In this document: piece after piece, positions 34,086-46,067 of the stretch
How positions within the stretch are numbered: the first letter of the stretch is position 1
How the letters are laid out: every line of letters begins with the position of its first letter
Assembly (NCBI GenBank): GCA_030704615.1
Contig: CM060732.1
Coordinates: forward strand, 30,979,053-31,043,052
Source: Takakia lepidozioides
Lineage: Eukaryota > Streptophyta > Takakiopsida > Takakiales > Takakiaceae
Direction of reading: 5' to 3'
Length of the DNA stretch: 64,000 bases
Program-made: the position numbers and the translations under genes
The notes under the pieces: generated by a model
The model's database searches: none
The model's input: only the letters and a program-made list of their open reading frames with translations
Told to the model about the DNA's origin: nothing

Positions 34086-34487
34086 GTGAAAGAGAAGTTT
34101 GGAAGTCAAACTCGGAGAATGTGCCACGCGGACAGAGGGAAGTCGGAGGCATGTCTAAAAACGAACACGTGGCCACTAGGGCAAAGCACACCGCTGTGCA
34201 TATATTGCAAAAGTGGGTATCATCATGCAAGAGGACAAATCGGGCCGTCAAAGTACCTACCCGGTACATCAGCCAAAACTATTTGTGGGCCCATTAATGC
34301 ATTCAGGGCAGGGGTAACGGAACCCTTTCCGAGTACAGAAAAGATGGACTTTTGCCACATGTGCTGTCCTACTGGACATTCCAGGTGGGAATGTCCACGG
34401 TGGGGGGTAGAATTAAGAAGTTTATTAAGCAGGCAACAGCCAATCAAGAGCAAGAATTTCATGCAGGTGGTTCTCTCCAAGAAATAA
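34086..34487 (+). pseudogene. Zinc-knuckle fragment
   Basis: The frame contains CIYCKSGYHHARGQ and CHMCCPTGHSRWEC, the latter a full CX2CX4HX4C knuckle, so it is a nucleic-acid-binding gag-like fragment. It lies between element C and the coiled-coil frame of element D and could belong to either. Confidence 0.5.
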
Positions 34488-34508
34488 GAACAAGAAATTG
34501 GAAGAGTT

Positions 34509-35262
34509 ATGAGCGGAAGAGTCGGGATGGCTCTGAATAGCCAGTGTCTCGACGGGAGGGGCAATCAAAGCTATAGCTTTGTAGCTATGGCGGATATAAC
34601 GGATTACACGCTCGCTTTACTTCTCACGCAGTGGCGCAAGGACGAACAAATTGAGAGTACATTCTCTCTCACTCGATACTTGCAAGCCCCACATGCTTAC
34701 ACACTCTTTCCTGTTCCATTCTGTGCCAACCATACCTTTATGCTCTATGCCCTGCAAGCTTTCCTACAGTTGTTTCAAACAAGGCCTTTTTGTTTGTCTA
34801 GAATGAAGAGAGTGAGGGGAATGGAGGATATCAGGGTGAAGAGCACCACGATTATGCAAAAGCAAACAATTGCTACACCGCAGGCAGTGCAGCTGCTGAG
34901 GGAGTTACGATTGGAGGGGCTGCTACGCGAGGACTGGTCCTTGCATCATCGGCAGTATATGATTCAATTTCTTTAGAACTTTGAGCCTCGGACGGGAGTT
35001 ACCCAGGTGAGGGGAGTAGATATAGAAATTACTCCCCAGTACTTGCAACAATTGTTTGATTTGTCATCGGGTCAGTGGATGTGGATGAGCACAGGGCAAG
35101 ATTGCAGATAGGGAATTTGTTCCAAGAAGGGAGTTTCTTTAAGACTCAAGGTTACGCTTGTACCAAAGCCGAGTACCCAGGGTTCAGAGAAGTTGGCCAA
35201 ATATTGAACGTTCTGTTTGCCATGAAACAGAAGTCTTGTATACTCGAGTGGTTGACACCCCA
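34509..35262 (+). pseudogene. Element D, N-terminal part of a transposon-like reading frame
   Basis: The frame 34,509-34,976 continues in pieces to about 35,262 with GVDIEITPQYLQQLFDL, a pattern reminiscent of the N-terminal domain found in putative plant transposon proteins. Function is unknown. A TAG at 34,974 and frame changes break it. Confidence 0.35.
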
Positions 35263-36528
35263 TAATAGACTATAGAAAACTAGTATCCTGCAGGGACCAT
35301 GCTCTATAGATACGTCACAGCCAAAGTTCCCAGGCAATGGTCAATGAGGGCCTATCTCTCCTTCTCTCTCTTTTCTTTGGAGGAATAAACGAGGCGCTGA
35401 CGATAAACTCTCTAAATGACTAACCTCCCCAAATTCAATTTAGGGAATTTTTGGGAAATTCTTGGGCAGGCTTGTGTAGTTCTTGGCCTATGAGGGACTG
35501 ACCGTTGGAATTCCAAAATGAAGGAGAATTTGAGGCGCCTATACCATTTCCTTTGCAAATTCTCTTTTTGGACCCCCATTCGAGTCAAATACAAAGCATC
35601 CCCCCTTCATTTTGGCAGATTGGGGTGAAATTTGGTGTGAGGGTTTGGGATTGTGCACTTCACAGGAATATAGCACTTTTTCTCCTAGGAAAATTTGGGA
35701 TCATGGATAATTTGCTTGGTCAAACATGAACTTTTGCTTTGTTTTTTCCATTTTCAAAAAAATGCACAGTCTTCAAATGTTATAATCTCCCAAACTACAC
35801 ATTGGAATCTCCCCAAATTTGGAGGGCTTGTGCATCTGGTAGGTAGGAAGCAGTTTGTATGTTCATCCATGTGGATGAACGTTGGTGGGCAGGTAGCCGC
35901 TGACGTGTGAGGGTCCCGGAATTGTCCAAAAACCCAAAAACACCTCTGGTCCTTTAGGGGTTAAATTACTTCTATCAGACCCTAAATCCAAATGGTTCAA
36001 CCTCATTAATGCGGGCACATTTCAAGGACGACCGCCAGACAAGACTATATCCACGTGGTTACTACTTTGCATATGCTTAAGCCATCCTTGTTGTTGCTTG
36101 GTAAGACTCTGCCTAGATATTCTACTTATTCATGGCCTCCCTATCACAGCTATCGCACCCATCACAGTTCTCTTTTCGCTCACTATTGCAGAACTCTCTA
36201 TGAAGAGTGCATGAAAGTTGAACACAAATCAAGTTTGGAGTGCAAAACAGGGAAGGAAACTGTGGTTTTGGGTCCAAATGAATTATGTTCGCTCCCAAAT
36301 TTGGCACGCACGTTGCATATGGCTACATTACACGCGCCATTCAAAAACCGAATGTTTTGTGAAATTTCCGGCCTCCTCCAGGTCAGGCAATCGGTGGCCG
36401 GAATTTCGCCTGAATCCGGCGACGTTTTCCGGGCCACGTCGAGGTTCCCCATTATTTGCCAGGGCCAGCTCATTCAAGTCGTCCTGTGTTCGTCGGCGTT
36501 TTGGGGAGGGCCTCACAATTTGTGCAGG
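35263..36528. other. Non-coding interruption within element D
   Basis: No protein-like frame is continuous here. The right end carries a good splice acceptor (TTTGTGCAG, ending about 36,528) directly before protein-like sequence (SFTEEILKALRG), so the stretch may be an intron or a nested insertion. Confidence 0.35.
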
Positions 36529-39081
36529 TCATTCACAGAGGAGATACTAAAAGCTTTGAGGGGAGATGATGTAGCTTGGGCAGAGTTAATGTACAATGGT
36601 CTGGTGGAAGAGATGAAGAGGTTACAGGGCACTGCTGCTAAGTCTCCGATCATCGTGTCTGGCCCAGTCATTACTCAGATTATTCTTGACTCTTGCATAC
36701 TTGATGCGCAAGAACGTAAGGAGATGGGAGTGTTTGAGGCAGCAACCACTGCAATGGAGGAGCAGGGTTCTTCACATAGTGAGGGTGGACTGGTAGGGCA
36801 ACACCAGTCTAAGAGACAGAAGCGGGGTATGACTGTAGTGGCGGATCCACTAGCTTCAAGGAAACTGCAAGATGATATTTCCCAAGCTCTTGTGCAGGAG
36901 GGGGCACAGCAGCACAGAGGGCTGTTATTACTAGAAGCACGACCTTTGGAGATGGAAGAAGAAGTCACTTCGACACCACAGCCATCACAGCCAGTTGAAT
37001 TGGTTGTCTCAGAGGTTCCTCAGTTAGTACATGCTGTGCCACCAGGGCCTATTGCTCTGGAAGGAGAAGGGTTGGACATTCCCACTACAGAGCAGGTCGT
37101 GGCAGAAATTGAGAAGGGTGACCTTCTCTATGAAAACTCTGGCTTGGTCAGGGAATCAGTGGTACCAGAGGTGCAGAGTCTGTCCAGGGGAAATCCCTGC
37201 TGAGCATGTAATATCCAAACCTGTGACGGAGGTACCAGGGGTAGAATCCAAAGACACTGCAGCACCTGTGGAGGAAGAGGTCGTTCAGGAAAAAAATCTG
37301 GTGGGACAATGGCCTGAATGGTTGGTGCAACATCACATTGTGGAGGATCAGGGAGAACAGCAACAAGTTCACCATGAAGACCCACAGCAGACCATGCTTA
37401 TGAGTTCCATAAGCATGACACTCAATTTGTTGGGCACTTATGTGAAATCCCATGTTCCATCTACACAATTGGCAGTTTTGAGGGAGGAAGTCAGGAAGGA
37501 GTTTGAGACTAGACTTGCCACCGAGTGTGCAAATAAGGTGGATGTGGAGGCCAACCTCAAGTTGCAAAAAGAATTGGAGGACACAAAGGCTGCCTTGCAG
37601 ATGGCTGAGGGGAATTTGATTGAAGCAGGTCTCGAGGAAGAGAAGTTGCATGAAGCACATAAACAACAGTTATACCAGTTGCAGGTGAAGCATGAGGGCA
37701 AGTTGCAGGAAGTGAACGTGCTACATACAGAGTTGGAGGCAGTTCATGAGAGAATAACCATACAGTGTGCCACACTAACAACTGCTCTGGAGCAAACTGC
37801 ATTAGAAGTTAACAGACAAGGGGAGAGATGTATGATGGCAGAAGCTGAGATAATAGAGCAAGGGAAACTCATTGTTGATTTGAAGGCTACACTCTGTCGC
37901 AATGAGAATACTTTCCAATAGTACAGTAAGGTTGAGGCTGACCAGGAGAGGTACATCCTGGAGTTGCAGCAAACACTCATGGTCAATAGAAATAAACTTT
38001 CTGTGGCTAACAAGGCTTGGAAGGAAGCCAATAATCTGGTTGCTGCCTATGCGGGCCTGGTTGAACCTCATGCAAAGCGCATGGAGGCTTTACAACAACA
38101 GTTAGATGTGTACAGACTCAAGGAGGAGCAGACTCTCAGGGGTGCCACACAGGACTTGGTGGATAATCACCTTATGCAGGTATGGTTAGCACAAGGGCCG
38201 GTAGAAGGAAAAGCACCAAGGAAGCTCACCCAGGGAGAGATGAATGATCTCAGATTGCAGGTGCAGAACATTGCCACAACTATTATTGACAATGTCTATA
38301 GTAGGATAACGGAGTTACATGAGGATGTGGAAGGCCTGCAGACTCAAGTGGATGACCTGAGTTCAAATATTGACAAGAGAGTCTTTGTTCCTGAGGAGCA
38401 GCTGATGGCTACTTATTTGCATGCCAGGACTCTAATTTTTCAGTCTTCTTCGCAAGGGGTGCAGGAGATGCCAGTGGTAGAAGGGCCAGTGGTGCCAATA
38501 CCACAACAGGTGTCTGTGCAGGTAATTGACCCTATTGCTACTACAGCAAAACCACAGCCTGAGGTATGGGGGGATGCTGCTTTTAACCCACCTAGGACTC
38601 CTGCTGCACGGGAGTATAGTCGGGCTATGATTATGCCCTTCAACCAAATTCCCATTGTGCTGGATTTGGCTTGGAAGAAGATGCAAAGGTTATGATGCAG
38701 AAGGATTCCCAACTTTGTTCCTGGTTTAATTTGGCTTGGAACAACTTGGCAATGGAGAAATTAGGCCTTGATGATATTTTCTATAAGGGACATGAAGCCT
38801 GGAAATACTTACACTGTTCCAAAGTCATTGGCACACCTCTCACCTATACGACTAAGGAGTTCAGAGCATTCACTCATTTTGCTTGCACGCGCTTACAACA
38901 AGTAGTACAGTTTAAGCTTCCAGACATGGTGGGACAACATTGTATGCCACGCAGGATTCCGGAGAAGCCACTTAAAGTTCGTCCGTTAAAACACCTAAGG
39001 GTTGCCAAAGGAGGTACAAGCTTGATTTTGAGTTCCAATGAGAAATTGAGCTTGTTGTGTGGCCTGTGCATTGCTAGTTGA
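36529..39081 (+). pseudogene. Element D, long coiled-coil protein of unknown function
   Basis: Three frames join with shifts near 37,200 and 38,690 and a TAG at 37,919. The first 200 codons contain a basic patch KRQKRGM. From about 37,390 to 38,400 the product is strongly heptad-like and rich in E, Q, L and K (for example KLQKELEDTKAALQMAEGNL), predicting a long coiled coil. The C-terminal 130 codons (38,671-39,081) are globular-looking (WFNLAWNNLAMEKLGLDDIF). The predicted length is about 850 residues. I do not recognise the family. Location among retroelements and several independent breaks suggest a transposon accessory ORF rather than a host gene, but a decayed host gene cannot be excluded. 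Confidence 0.4.
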
Positions 39082-39460
39082 GTTGGAGACAAACTTGAGT
39101 AGCTTAAGGTGAAGAAGATCAAGGGAATTTGCCTTGGTACCCCATAGAATTCATGGATGCTTGAGGGGATTAAGAATAGAGCCCCAAGGAGCACAAACCC
39201 TAGCTTGGTAAGGCTAAACCTCAAGGAAATAGAGGGGGAAGTGGCTAAAGCCTAGGGGAAAATGGCTAAACCCTGGGGGGAAATGAACTACTCTATGAGG
39301 GGGAAATGGCTATTCCTAAGGGGAATACAAGGGGAATACGTATAGGCCCAGGGGAATACTCGGGGAGTATTATGGCATATTCTTGGGAATATTCTTAGGG
39401 AACTTTGGGAACCTATTGGGAACTTGGGAACGCATTGGGAACATGGTGATATAGGAAGAG
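39082..39460. other. Degenerate G-rich repeat tract
   Basis: The stretch contains recurring GGGGAAATGGCTA and GGGGAATAC phrases leading into the minisatellite. No gene was seen. It may be part of the 5' LTR of element A, which I could not delimit. Confidence 0.4.
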
Positions 39461-39770
39461 TCTTTGGAGAACTGTTTGGGGTCCTTGGAGGACCATTGGG
39501 AGTCTTTGGAGGACTGTTTGGAGGAGCATTGGGAGTCTTTGGAGGACTATTTGGAAGATCATTGGGAGTCCTTGGAGGACTGTTTGGGGTCCTTGGAGGA
39601 CCATTTGGAGGACCATTGGGAGTCCTTGGAGGACTATTTGGAGGACCATTGGGAGTCTTTGGAGGACTATTTGGAAGATCATTGGGAGTCCTTGGAGGAC
39701 TGTTTGGGGTCCTTGGAGGACCATTTGGAGGACCATTTGGAGTTCTTAGGAGGACTATTTGGGGTCCTTG
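39461..39770. repeat. Minisatellite of 30- and 33-bp GGAGGACTATTTGGA units
   Basis: About ten units of TTTGGAGGAC(T/C)(A/G)TTTGG-type sequence occur, with a larger segment of about 75 bp nearly repeated (39,559 onward and 39,661 onward). Because unit lengths are multiples of three, open frames run through it on both strands. Confidence 0.9.
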
Positions 39771-40059
39771 GAGGCCAATATTTGGCGAGCTTGAGGAGTC
39801 TTTGGCGACTTGTGTGAGGGACTATTGGGGTCCTCGAGGGCTAAGTTTTGGCAAGCTTGGGGTCTTGGTGTACTCTTTTGGAGTCCCATCGTGCAAGGAT
39901 TGGGAGCCTTAGTGAGATTGTTTGAGAGACATATTCTTGAGGGCTCATGGAGAGTTATTTGAGAGACCCTTGAAAGGTAGTCTTGTCTATTGTTCAAGTA
40001 AGAGAGTGTGGAGATAGGGTAGTGGGATGAGAGCATGCTGTGATAGGAATTGCTTTAGT

Positions 40060-40568
40060 CTCTCTTCTTTGTAGTCTTCCACCCTCTCTGTAGGCCAAAA
40101 CCTTTCCGTAGGTGGAGGCAAGAATCAGTCCGGGTTTGGGCTGGGGTGTCATTGTAGGAGCGACACTGTGGAGTGTTTTTGGTGTGGGGGAGTTGTTGTC
40201 TTGATTTTCTTGTGTTTGGGTCCTCTCCACACCTGCATGCTTGATTGTGCGCCATGTTAGCTTTGTATGGGCGCTTGTTTTCATAGGAGGTTGGTCCGGA
40301 TTTGATCACCGGCCAATCCTAGAGCGTGCTGTCGGTGGTGAGGCTGGGGTGATGACCAGTCAGACCATCATTGTTTCTCTTATGGTGAGGCTGGGTTGAT
40401 GACCAGCAGACCATATGAGTGCTTGCGGTGGATATAGGTGTAGGTTTATATTACGAACCTAGTAGTCTAAGTCATAAGCTGCAACAGGTCCTCTACCCGG
40501 TTACCTTGTGGAAAGGGGGATTAGAGACAGGTTTACAACAGGTGTGGTTGTGAGTTTTCATCACGGAG
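40060..40568 (+). other. Element A leader
   Basis: The stretch is similar to element B at 63,180-62,706 (minus strand), including GGTGAGGCTGGGTTGATGAC, present twice in each element, and a GCAACAGGT phrase before gag. No reading frame was seen. Conservation of a 500-bp non-coding leader in two diverged copies suggests packaging or translational-control sequence. Confidence 0.6.
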
Positions 40569-41951
40569 GTGCCACCAGTTGCTGAGGAGAGTGCCGGTAC
40601 GAGCACCAGCGATACTAGTGGGTATACAAGACGAGGTGTGCGGTTTAGGCCACCTTCACCTTCAGTGTCTTCTGAGGAAGGTTCAGACTCGGAGTCAGGA
40701 GGATTCTCGCTGAGGATGCAAGTCATTTCCGTGCCATTGTTGTGGGACACGATGGAGGAGATGTATGGAGCTACCAAGGGGCCACGTAGGTACTCTGGAG
40801 TTGTGGGCACCATCGAGCTTGATGACTTCATACAAGAGTTTGACAGTTGGTGTGATTTGCAGCAGATGCGCAATCCACAACTGTTTACGCCTTTTATGGC
40901 GTGGAAGGGGCTATTTCAGCACCTTGAGGGGCCGCCCATGGATGACTACCATGAGTTTAGGCGGGGACATGAGGTGGAAATTGAGGAATGGCGAGTGTAT
41001 TGGTCACCTCACTATGTCTCCATCACTAGAGGCACAAGGGCAGTGGTGACACCGGCAGCTACACCGGCAGCTTCTGCAAGCAGCAGTGGGACGTCAAGTG
41101 GAACAGGAGCTGGGAAGTCCACCCAAGCTCCTGCTGCAGCACCAACACCCGTGTCAGCCTTTAACCCAGTTGTGGAGTTCTTCGAGGAGTTAAGGAGAAA
41201 CTACCAGGGGATAAGGACGGAGAAATTGTGGAGTTTGCAAGAGTTCCAACGAAAGCCTGCAGAGAGTTGAAGGGAGGCTTACACGCGCATGAGGCGCTTG
41301 ATAAACGTAACCCAAGGGGTTACAGAAGCTCAGGAAGTCCAATTTTGGTATGGGATATTGGACAAAGAACTGAGGAGAAGGGTGCAGGATGCAACTCTCT
41401 TACAAGTGGCCCAACCCACCTTAGCAAACGTGTTTTTGCAGGCAGAGCGGATAGAGCTCAATATGGTGGAGGAGCGAGTGGTCATGGTGGGGTTTGGTAA
41501 GGAGACACAATGAAGTAGGGCTCTTAGCCAACAACAACCACTACCCCAACGTGCTCAAGGCAACAAGGGGGCTCAGGCGAAGCCCAGGGAAGGGCTGAGA
41601 GGATTTCAATTGCAGAGGTCACTTCCTTCATTCTCAAGCCAACAACAGTCGGGTGTGACATGTTGGGATTGTGGAGGACCCCATGTTAAGAGAGATTGCC
41701 CGGAGAGAGGCAAAGGGCCGGCACAGGCACAGCCTACACAACTATAGTGTGGGCATTGTAGCAAGTATGGGCATGAAAAGGTCCATTGTTATGACTTGCA
41801 TCCTGAGCTACGGCCAGGCCAGTTCCAAGGGAACAATGGTGGCCGAGGATGAGGCAATGTAGTCCAGAGAGGTAGAGGAGGCAGAGGTCGTGGTGGAGGT
41901 CGTAACCAAAACCAAGGAGCACAGGGTCACGGTCAAGGTCATGACCAAGGC
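40569..41951 (+). pseudogene. Element A gag with two zinc knuckles
   Basis: One reading frame is interrupted by TGA 41,268, TGA 41,511, TAG 41,745 and TGA 41,850. It starts MPPVAEESAGTS, or possibly a little upstream. The capsid-like region contains DDFIQEFDSWCDLQQM, LFQHLEGPP and VQFWYGILDKELRRRVQDA. The knuckles are CWDCGGPHVKRDC (one residue short of the usual spacing) and CGHCSKYGHEKVHC, followed by a GRGGRGRGGG basic tail. Element B aligns throughout and has none of these four stops. Confidence 0.85.
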
Positions 41952-43440
41952 ATGGTAGATAGGCTTGCCCAGCTAGAGCAACATCTTGCTACCATGGCCA
42001 CTACTCATGTTACGCCAGCTCCAAGGCCTGAGGTTCAAGCCCCACCTGCACAACCTCCTATGCCTAGGGAAGACCAGATTGGTATAGGCTTCATGTGTGG
42101 AGCCGCACTTACACATGTGGACTCTGCAGCTGCTGTCACTCGAGCAGCAATGCGTGTTCCTGAGCCAAGAGGAGCGGATGTGGATTTTGATCCACAAAGA
42201 GGGGAAGCAAGTTGGCAGACAAGGCTTCCACAGTCTTTCACATTGGCTGAGACAGTGCCAACTATGCCATCGATGGCACCCGCTCGCCCAAGTGTATCAG
42301 AGGTAGAGCCACGAGTGCCACTGGGGAGAGTTGGTATGGCTCGGAAAATGCCAGTGGGTGGTACTGCAAAGCAAGGTACAACCAGTACACTGTTGGGGGC
42401 GGCTACGGCAATTTTCCAAGCTCCATTGTTTTCTTCCACGACAATTGCAATGCCGGGGATGCGGCCAGCTGCGGTGTTTCGACTGGCAGCTGCACTCTGT
42501 GAGAGTGGTGATGCATCGGCACTATCTGCGGGGATATCGGATCAGGTGCAGTGCATGGATGCCCTGGATTCAAGGGTGAAGACAGCCACAGCTGCGCCAT
42601 GGCAAGCGGCAGCTACAAGCTTGCAAGAGTTGCCACCTAGACTAGCCATTGAGCGTAGTATGGTGACTCCTGGGGTAGTCCTAGTGGACAATCATGATGG
42701 TGTGTTTCAGTTGGGTGGCCCAGCCGGGAGGAGGTATAGGCCACTGCGGGTTTTGTTGGACTCGGGAGCACAGCCATTGATGTTGGGGAGAGCAGCAATT
42801 GCAGGCTTGGGCCTTACAGAGGCGGATTTGGAGCCTTGCCCTTTCCAAATTCAAACATCTTTGGGTGGTTTAGAGAAGGCACGAGGGATTACATGCCATG
42901 AGCTCTTCATTCGATTGCAGCCAGATCATCCTATAGATGGCTCTGTCATGAGAGCTAAAGTCATTGTTACGGACGCGATGTCTTATGATGTGCTTGTTGG
43001 CGGGGCTGTGTTATACCCGATGGGCTTTACTTTGGACTTTTGGGAGGAAACGACATCCTATAGGCCGGAATGGCAGTCAGGGGATGGTCGACGTGCACTG
43101 CTCCCAGTGCGGTTTATTAGGAATGTAACGGTGGATCATAGGAACATGATGCCCACATTGGCTGCATTCTCAGGGGTGGTGGCTTGGGGTGGTGAGCTCT
43201 TGGAGGGCAATAGCCATGCAGATGATAGGCCACCACCTGATGAGGACAAACAATTGGCATACAAGGCTGATTTGCTTCCTCATGTGCCTGTTCATATTCC
43301 ACTGTGGGGTACAGTTGGGAATTTGCATCGAATAGCAGGCGAGTGTGTGCACCAAGCATGGCAGGAGGCCTATCCATTGGTGAGTGAGGGGAGTTCAGTG
43401 ACATCACCTGGACCTCCTCAGTTAGTTCTTTTGGACACAG
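41952..43440 (+). CDS. Element A protease region
   Basis: This continues the gag frame. After about 250 codons of Ala/Pro-rich linker, the aspartic protease core is RVLLDSGAQPLMLGRAAIAG at about 42,750, with the DSGA active site and a downstream ILVGG-equivalent (DVLVGGAVLYPMGF at about 42,985). The domain is conserved in element B. It would release the methyltransferase and polymerase from the polyprotein. Confidence 0.85.
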
Positions 43441-44436
43441 TGCCCATTACCTGGCAACCACCTGACTCAGGGATTTGTTTGCTAGACCTGTTTGGAGGCA
43501 TGAGCATTGGGCTTGCAGGAGTGTTGCAAGCTAGGATTAAAGTACAAAAGTACTTGTATGTGTATTTCTATGCGCCACGTTGCCTTGCTCACACACCAGT
43601 ACCCTGAGTTGCTGCCTGATGCAGCAGCGGTGGGATCACGCGCGCATCGACCTCGATTGTGGTGGACCAATCTTGCACCACCAGAGCTGCTCAAGATAGC
43701 ATATCATTCCATTCAACGGCCACCCAATCTCACGGTTGAGGGCATTTTGGACCAAAGGAGGCAACCACAGAGGGTGCGACATGATGACCGTCCACCTCTA
43801 GCGGTGGTCAATCGAGTGGGGCAGCCACGTACAGCCTTGCCTATGCTCATGAGCTTTCCCTCGTCTCATGCTTTTCGAGATATCCTGGGTTGATTTGGGA
43901 CAGTGTGCTACAAACAATTGGTGGAGCCCAATGCGGATGAGCGCGAGCGGGCAATGGGGTTTGCCACGGGCACTACATCTGTGCTAGCTTTGTCAGAGGC
44001 ATCACGACGCCAGGTGTTGGGTCAGGCAATGGATCTAAATTGCTTGACATGGATAATTGGCTTGTGCATGGCTGAGCAACGGAGATTGCAAGCATTGATG
44101 GCTACTTCTGCACTTCCATTGGATATTGCACCATCTATGCCAACCGGGACGGTGGAGGCAGTGAGTGGGGGCGAGCACAGGATCATGGGGTGCAAACACC
44201 CATGGCAGATGTGGGATGAGATGCGGAAAGAGAGAGTCATTGGATCTCTCAAGCAGCAATATGAGGAGTGGGGAGAGCCATATACTGAGGATCAGTTAGA
44301 GGCCAAGGTGGCCAATGTTTTTGAAGAGGTTGAGAATGTTTCTTGCTCAGAGGATGTTCTCAAGGTGGCTATGGCGGAGCAAGTGGAGGCTACGCCACAG
44401 TCAGATTGGGCGGACAAGGCCCAAGAGGTTGCTATC
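43441..44436 (+). pseudogene. Element A DNMT3-like methyltransferase, catalytic core deleted
   Basis: Motif I is intact in the protease frame (CLLDLFGGMSIGLAGVLQA, about 43,475-43,530). The frame changes at about 43,560-43,600. Then, immediately after HQYPELLP, the sequence jumps to DAAAVGSRAHRPRLWWTNL (motif VIII), followed by NADERERAMGF (motif IX) and RRQVLGQAMDLNCLTWI (motif X). Compared with element B about 110 codons are missing without loss of frame, removing the Pro-Cys nucleophile (motif IV) and Glu-Asn-Val (motif VI). The protein could not methylate DNA. A TGA at 43,891 is also present. Confidence 0.85.
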
Positions 44437-44445
44437 TAGCAACCA
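44437..44445 (+). promoter_or_regulatory. Candidate stop-codon read-through site UAG-CAA-CCA, element A
   Basis: An in-frame TAG followed by CAACCA lies between the methyltransferase and the reverse transcriptase. It fits the UAG-CAR-YYA context that allows read-through in tobamoviruses. The same nine bases occupy the equivalent position in element B (58,752-58,744 minus), while the other nonsense codons noted in the two copies are not shared. Confidence 0.55.
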
Positions 44446-45646
44446 AAGGATTCGTCTCCTACCTCCACGCCTGGTGTACCCAAGGTTGCAGTCACTAAGG
44501 ACAATTGGGAACCAGATGTTGGACCTACAGTCACCGGAGGAGAGAGACGGAGGATCCAGCGATTTCTAAGGGCTTATAGAAATTGCTTTGCCTTCGGTTT
44601 GATGGATTTGGGGAGTTTGAAGGGTCAGGAGATTCGTATTGATTTGGCAAGTGACACGCCAATCTTTCGAAGGCCATACCGGTATAGTGACATGGAGAGG
44701 TCATTGATCCAGTCACGGACTATGGAGTTGTTTGAAGCTGGATTGGTGGAGTTGTCAGGCGGGGAGTATGCCTCGGCAACGGTGATGCCAGCTAAGAAGG
44801 ATATCTATGGCAATTGGACAGAAAGAAGGATGTGTGGGGACTATCGTCTTGTGAACCGTCAGACTAAGTCCGATAGATATGCCATGCCAACTCCAGAGGA
44901 GATCTTTGATGCCATTGGGCATGCAAAGGTGTTTAGCACATTGGACTTGCGATCCGGTTACCACCAATTGCCAATCAAAGAGGCTGACAAGCAAAAGACA
45001 ACATTCTGGGGGATTGACCAACATGGGAAGGATTGCTTGTACCAATGGTGGTTCTTACCGTTTGGGCTGAAGAATGCTCCTGCAGAGTTTCAGAGGGTCA
45101 TGGATAGGATTCTCACGGGGCTAGACTTCACCCGGTGCTACATTGATGAAATCATCGTCTTTAGTGCTACGGTTGAGGAGCATGAAAGACACCTTCAGGT
45201 GGTGTTTGAGCGCTTGAGAGCGCACGGGTTGAAATTGCACCCTGGGAAGTGCAAGTTCTTCCATAACCAGATTGAGTATCTGGGCCACATGATATACCCT
45301 GGAGGATTGGGTGTTGAAAAGACGAAGGTGGAGGCCATTGCACGCATTCCACGCCCCATAGATGTTAGTAGAGTTCGTGCTTTCATGGGGTTGGCGGTTT
45401 GTCAAGGGATTTAGCAGCATTGCAAAGGCTCTTACCAAGTTGACCAAGGTGGGTCAGGAGTGGCAGTGGGAGGAGGAACATGAGGAAGCCTTTGAGGAAC
45501 TCAAGGCTCGATTGACTTCTGCACCTATTCTGAGGCGGCCTATTCGGGGGCGGCCTTTCCAGCTACATACGGATTGGAGTATGCTGGGAATTGGAGCAGT
45601 GCTCACACAGGTGGATAACGAGGGAAGAGAGTTCGTAGTGGCATAT
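44446..45646 (+). pseudogene. Element A reverse transcriptase and start of RNase H
   Basis: The frame after the read-through candidate leads to DLGSLKGQEIRIDLA, PAKKDIYGNWTERRMCGDYR, FSTLDLRSGYHQLPI, FLPFGLKNAPAEFQRVMDRI and CYIDEIIVFSA: reverse transcriptase with the second catalytic Asp of YIDD changed to Glu. A short deletion at about 45,395-45,405 shifts the frame and removes the NNYRW segment kept in B. RNase H begins with LHTDWSMLGIGAVLTQV and is cut at 45,646 by CACTA-2. Confidence 0.9.
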
Positions 45647-45676
45647 CACTAGAAGAGAAACCGGCTTTTTCCACTG
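45647..45676 (+). repeat. CACTA-2 left terminal inverted repeat
   Basis: CACTAGAAGAGAAACCGGCT continuing to TTTTCCACTG; it matches the inverted right end at 48,333-48,362 in 29 of 30 positions. Confidence 0.97.
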
Positions 45677-46067
45677 TTTTTTCCATATTTTTTGTTGTGG
45701 AATCAGCCGCAGTCCACACCTGCCGTGGGTGTAAGGAACGACTAGTGCTTTCGGACACCTCGTGCATGGCCTGGCTCTCGGGTGGCCCTGTAGAAAAGTC
45801 CACGGGAGGCTTTTTCCATGGGTGGGCTTTTTTCACGGGCTGCATGGTGACATGGCCGATGGCATAGCTGACATGGCAGAGTGTGAAAAAAGGCCAGTGT
45901 GGCATATTTCACGGCGGATTTCACACCTTGAACAAGCCACTATATGACACGTGTCATATTTCACACCTTCGACAAGTCACTATGCAATACGTGTTCGTTC
46001 TTGTGTGGTGGTACACATTAATTAATTAATTAATTGCTTTCCAATATTAAGTTTGAATATTAATGGA

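Noticed and set aside
39413-39736. A minus-strand frame rich in VLQGLP repeats
   Set aside because: It is the antisense reading of a minisatellite whose unit length is a multiple of three.
40060-40568. A tRNA primer-binding site such as the methionine-tRNA complement TGGTATCAGAGC downstream of a 5' LTR
   Set aside because: No such sequence was found in the leader of A or B, and the 5' LTR ends could not be located.
44446-45646. A plant pararetrovirus origin for elements A and B
   Set aside because: Gag with zinc knuckles, an integrase, a polypurine tract and LTR starts indicate a Ty3/gypsy retrotransposon; no movement protein or coat-protein region was seen.
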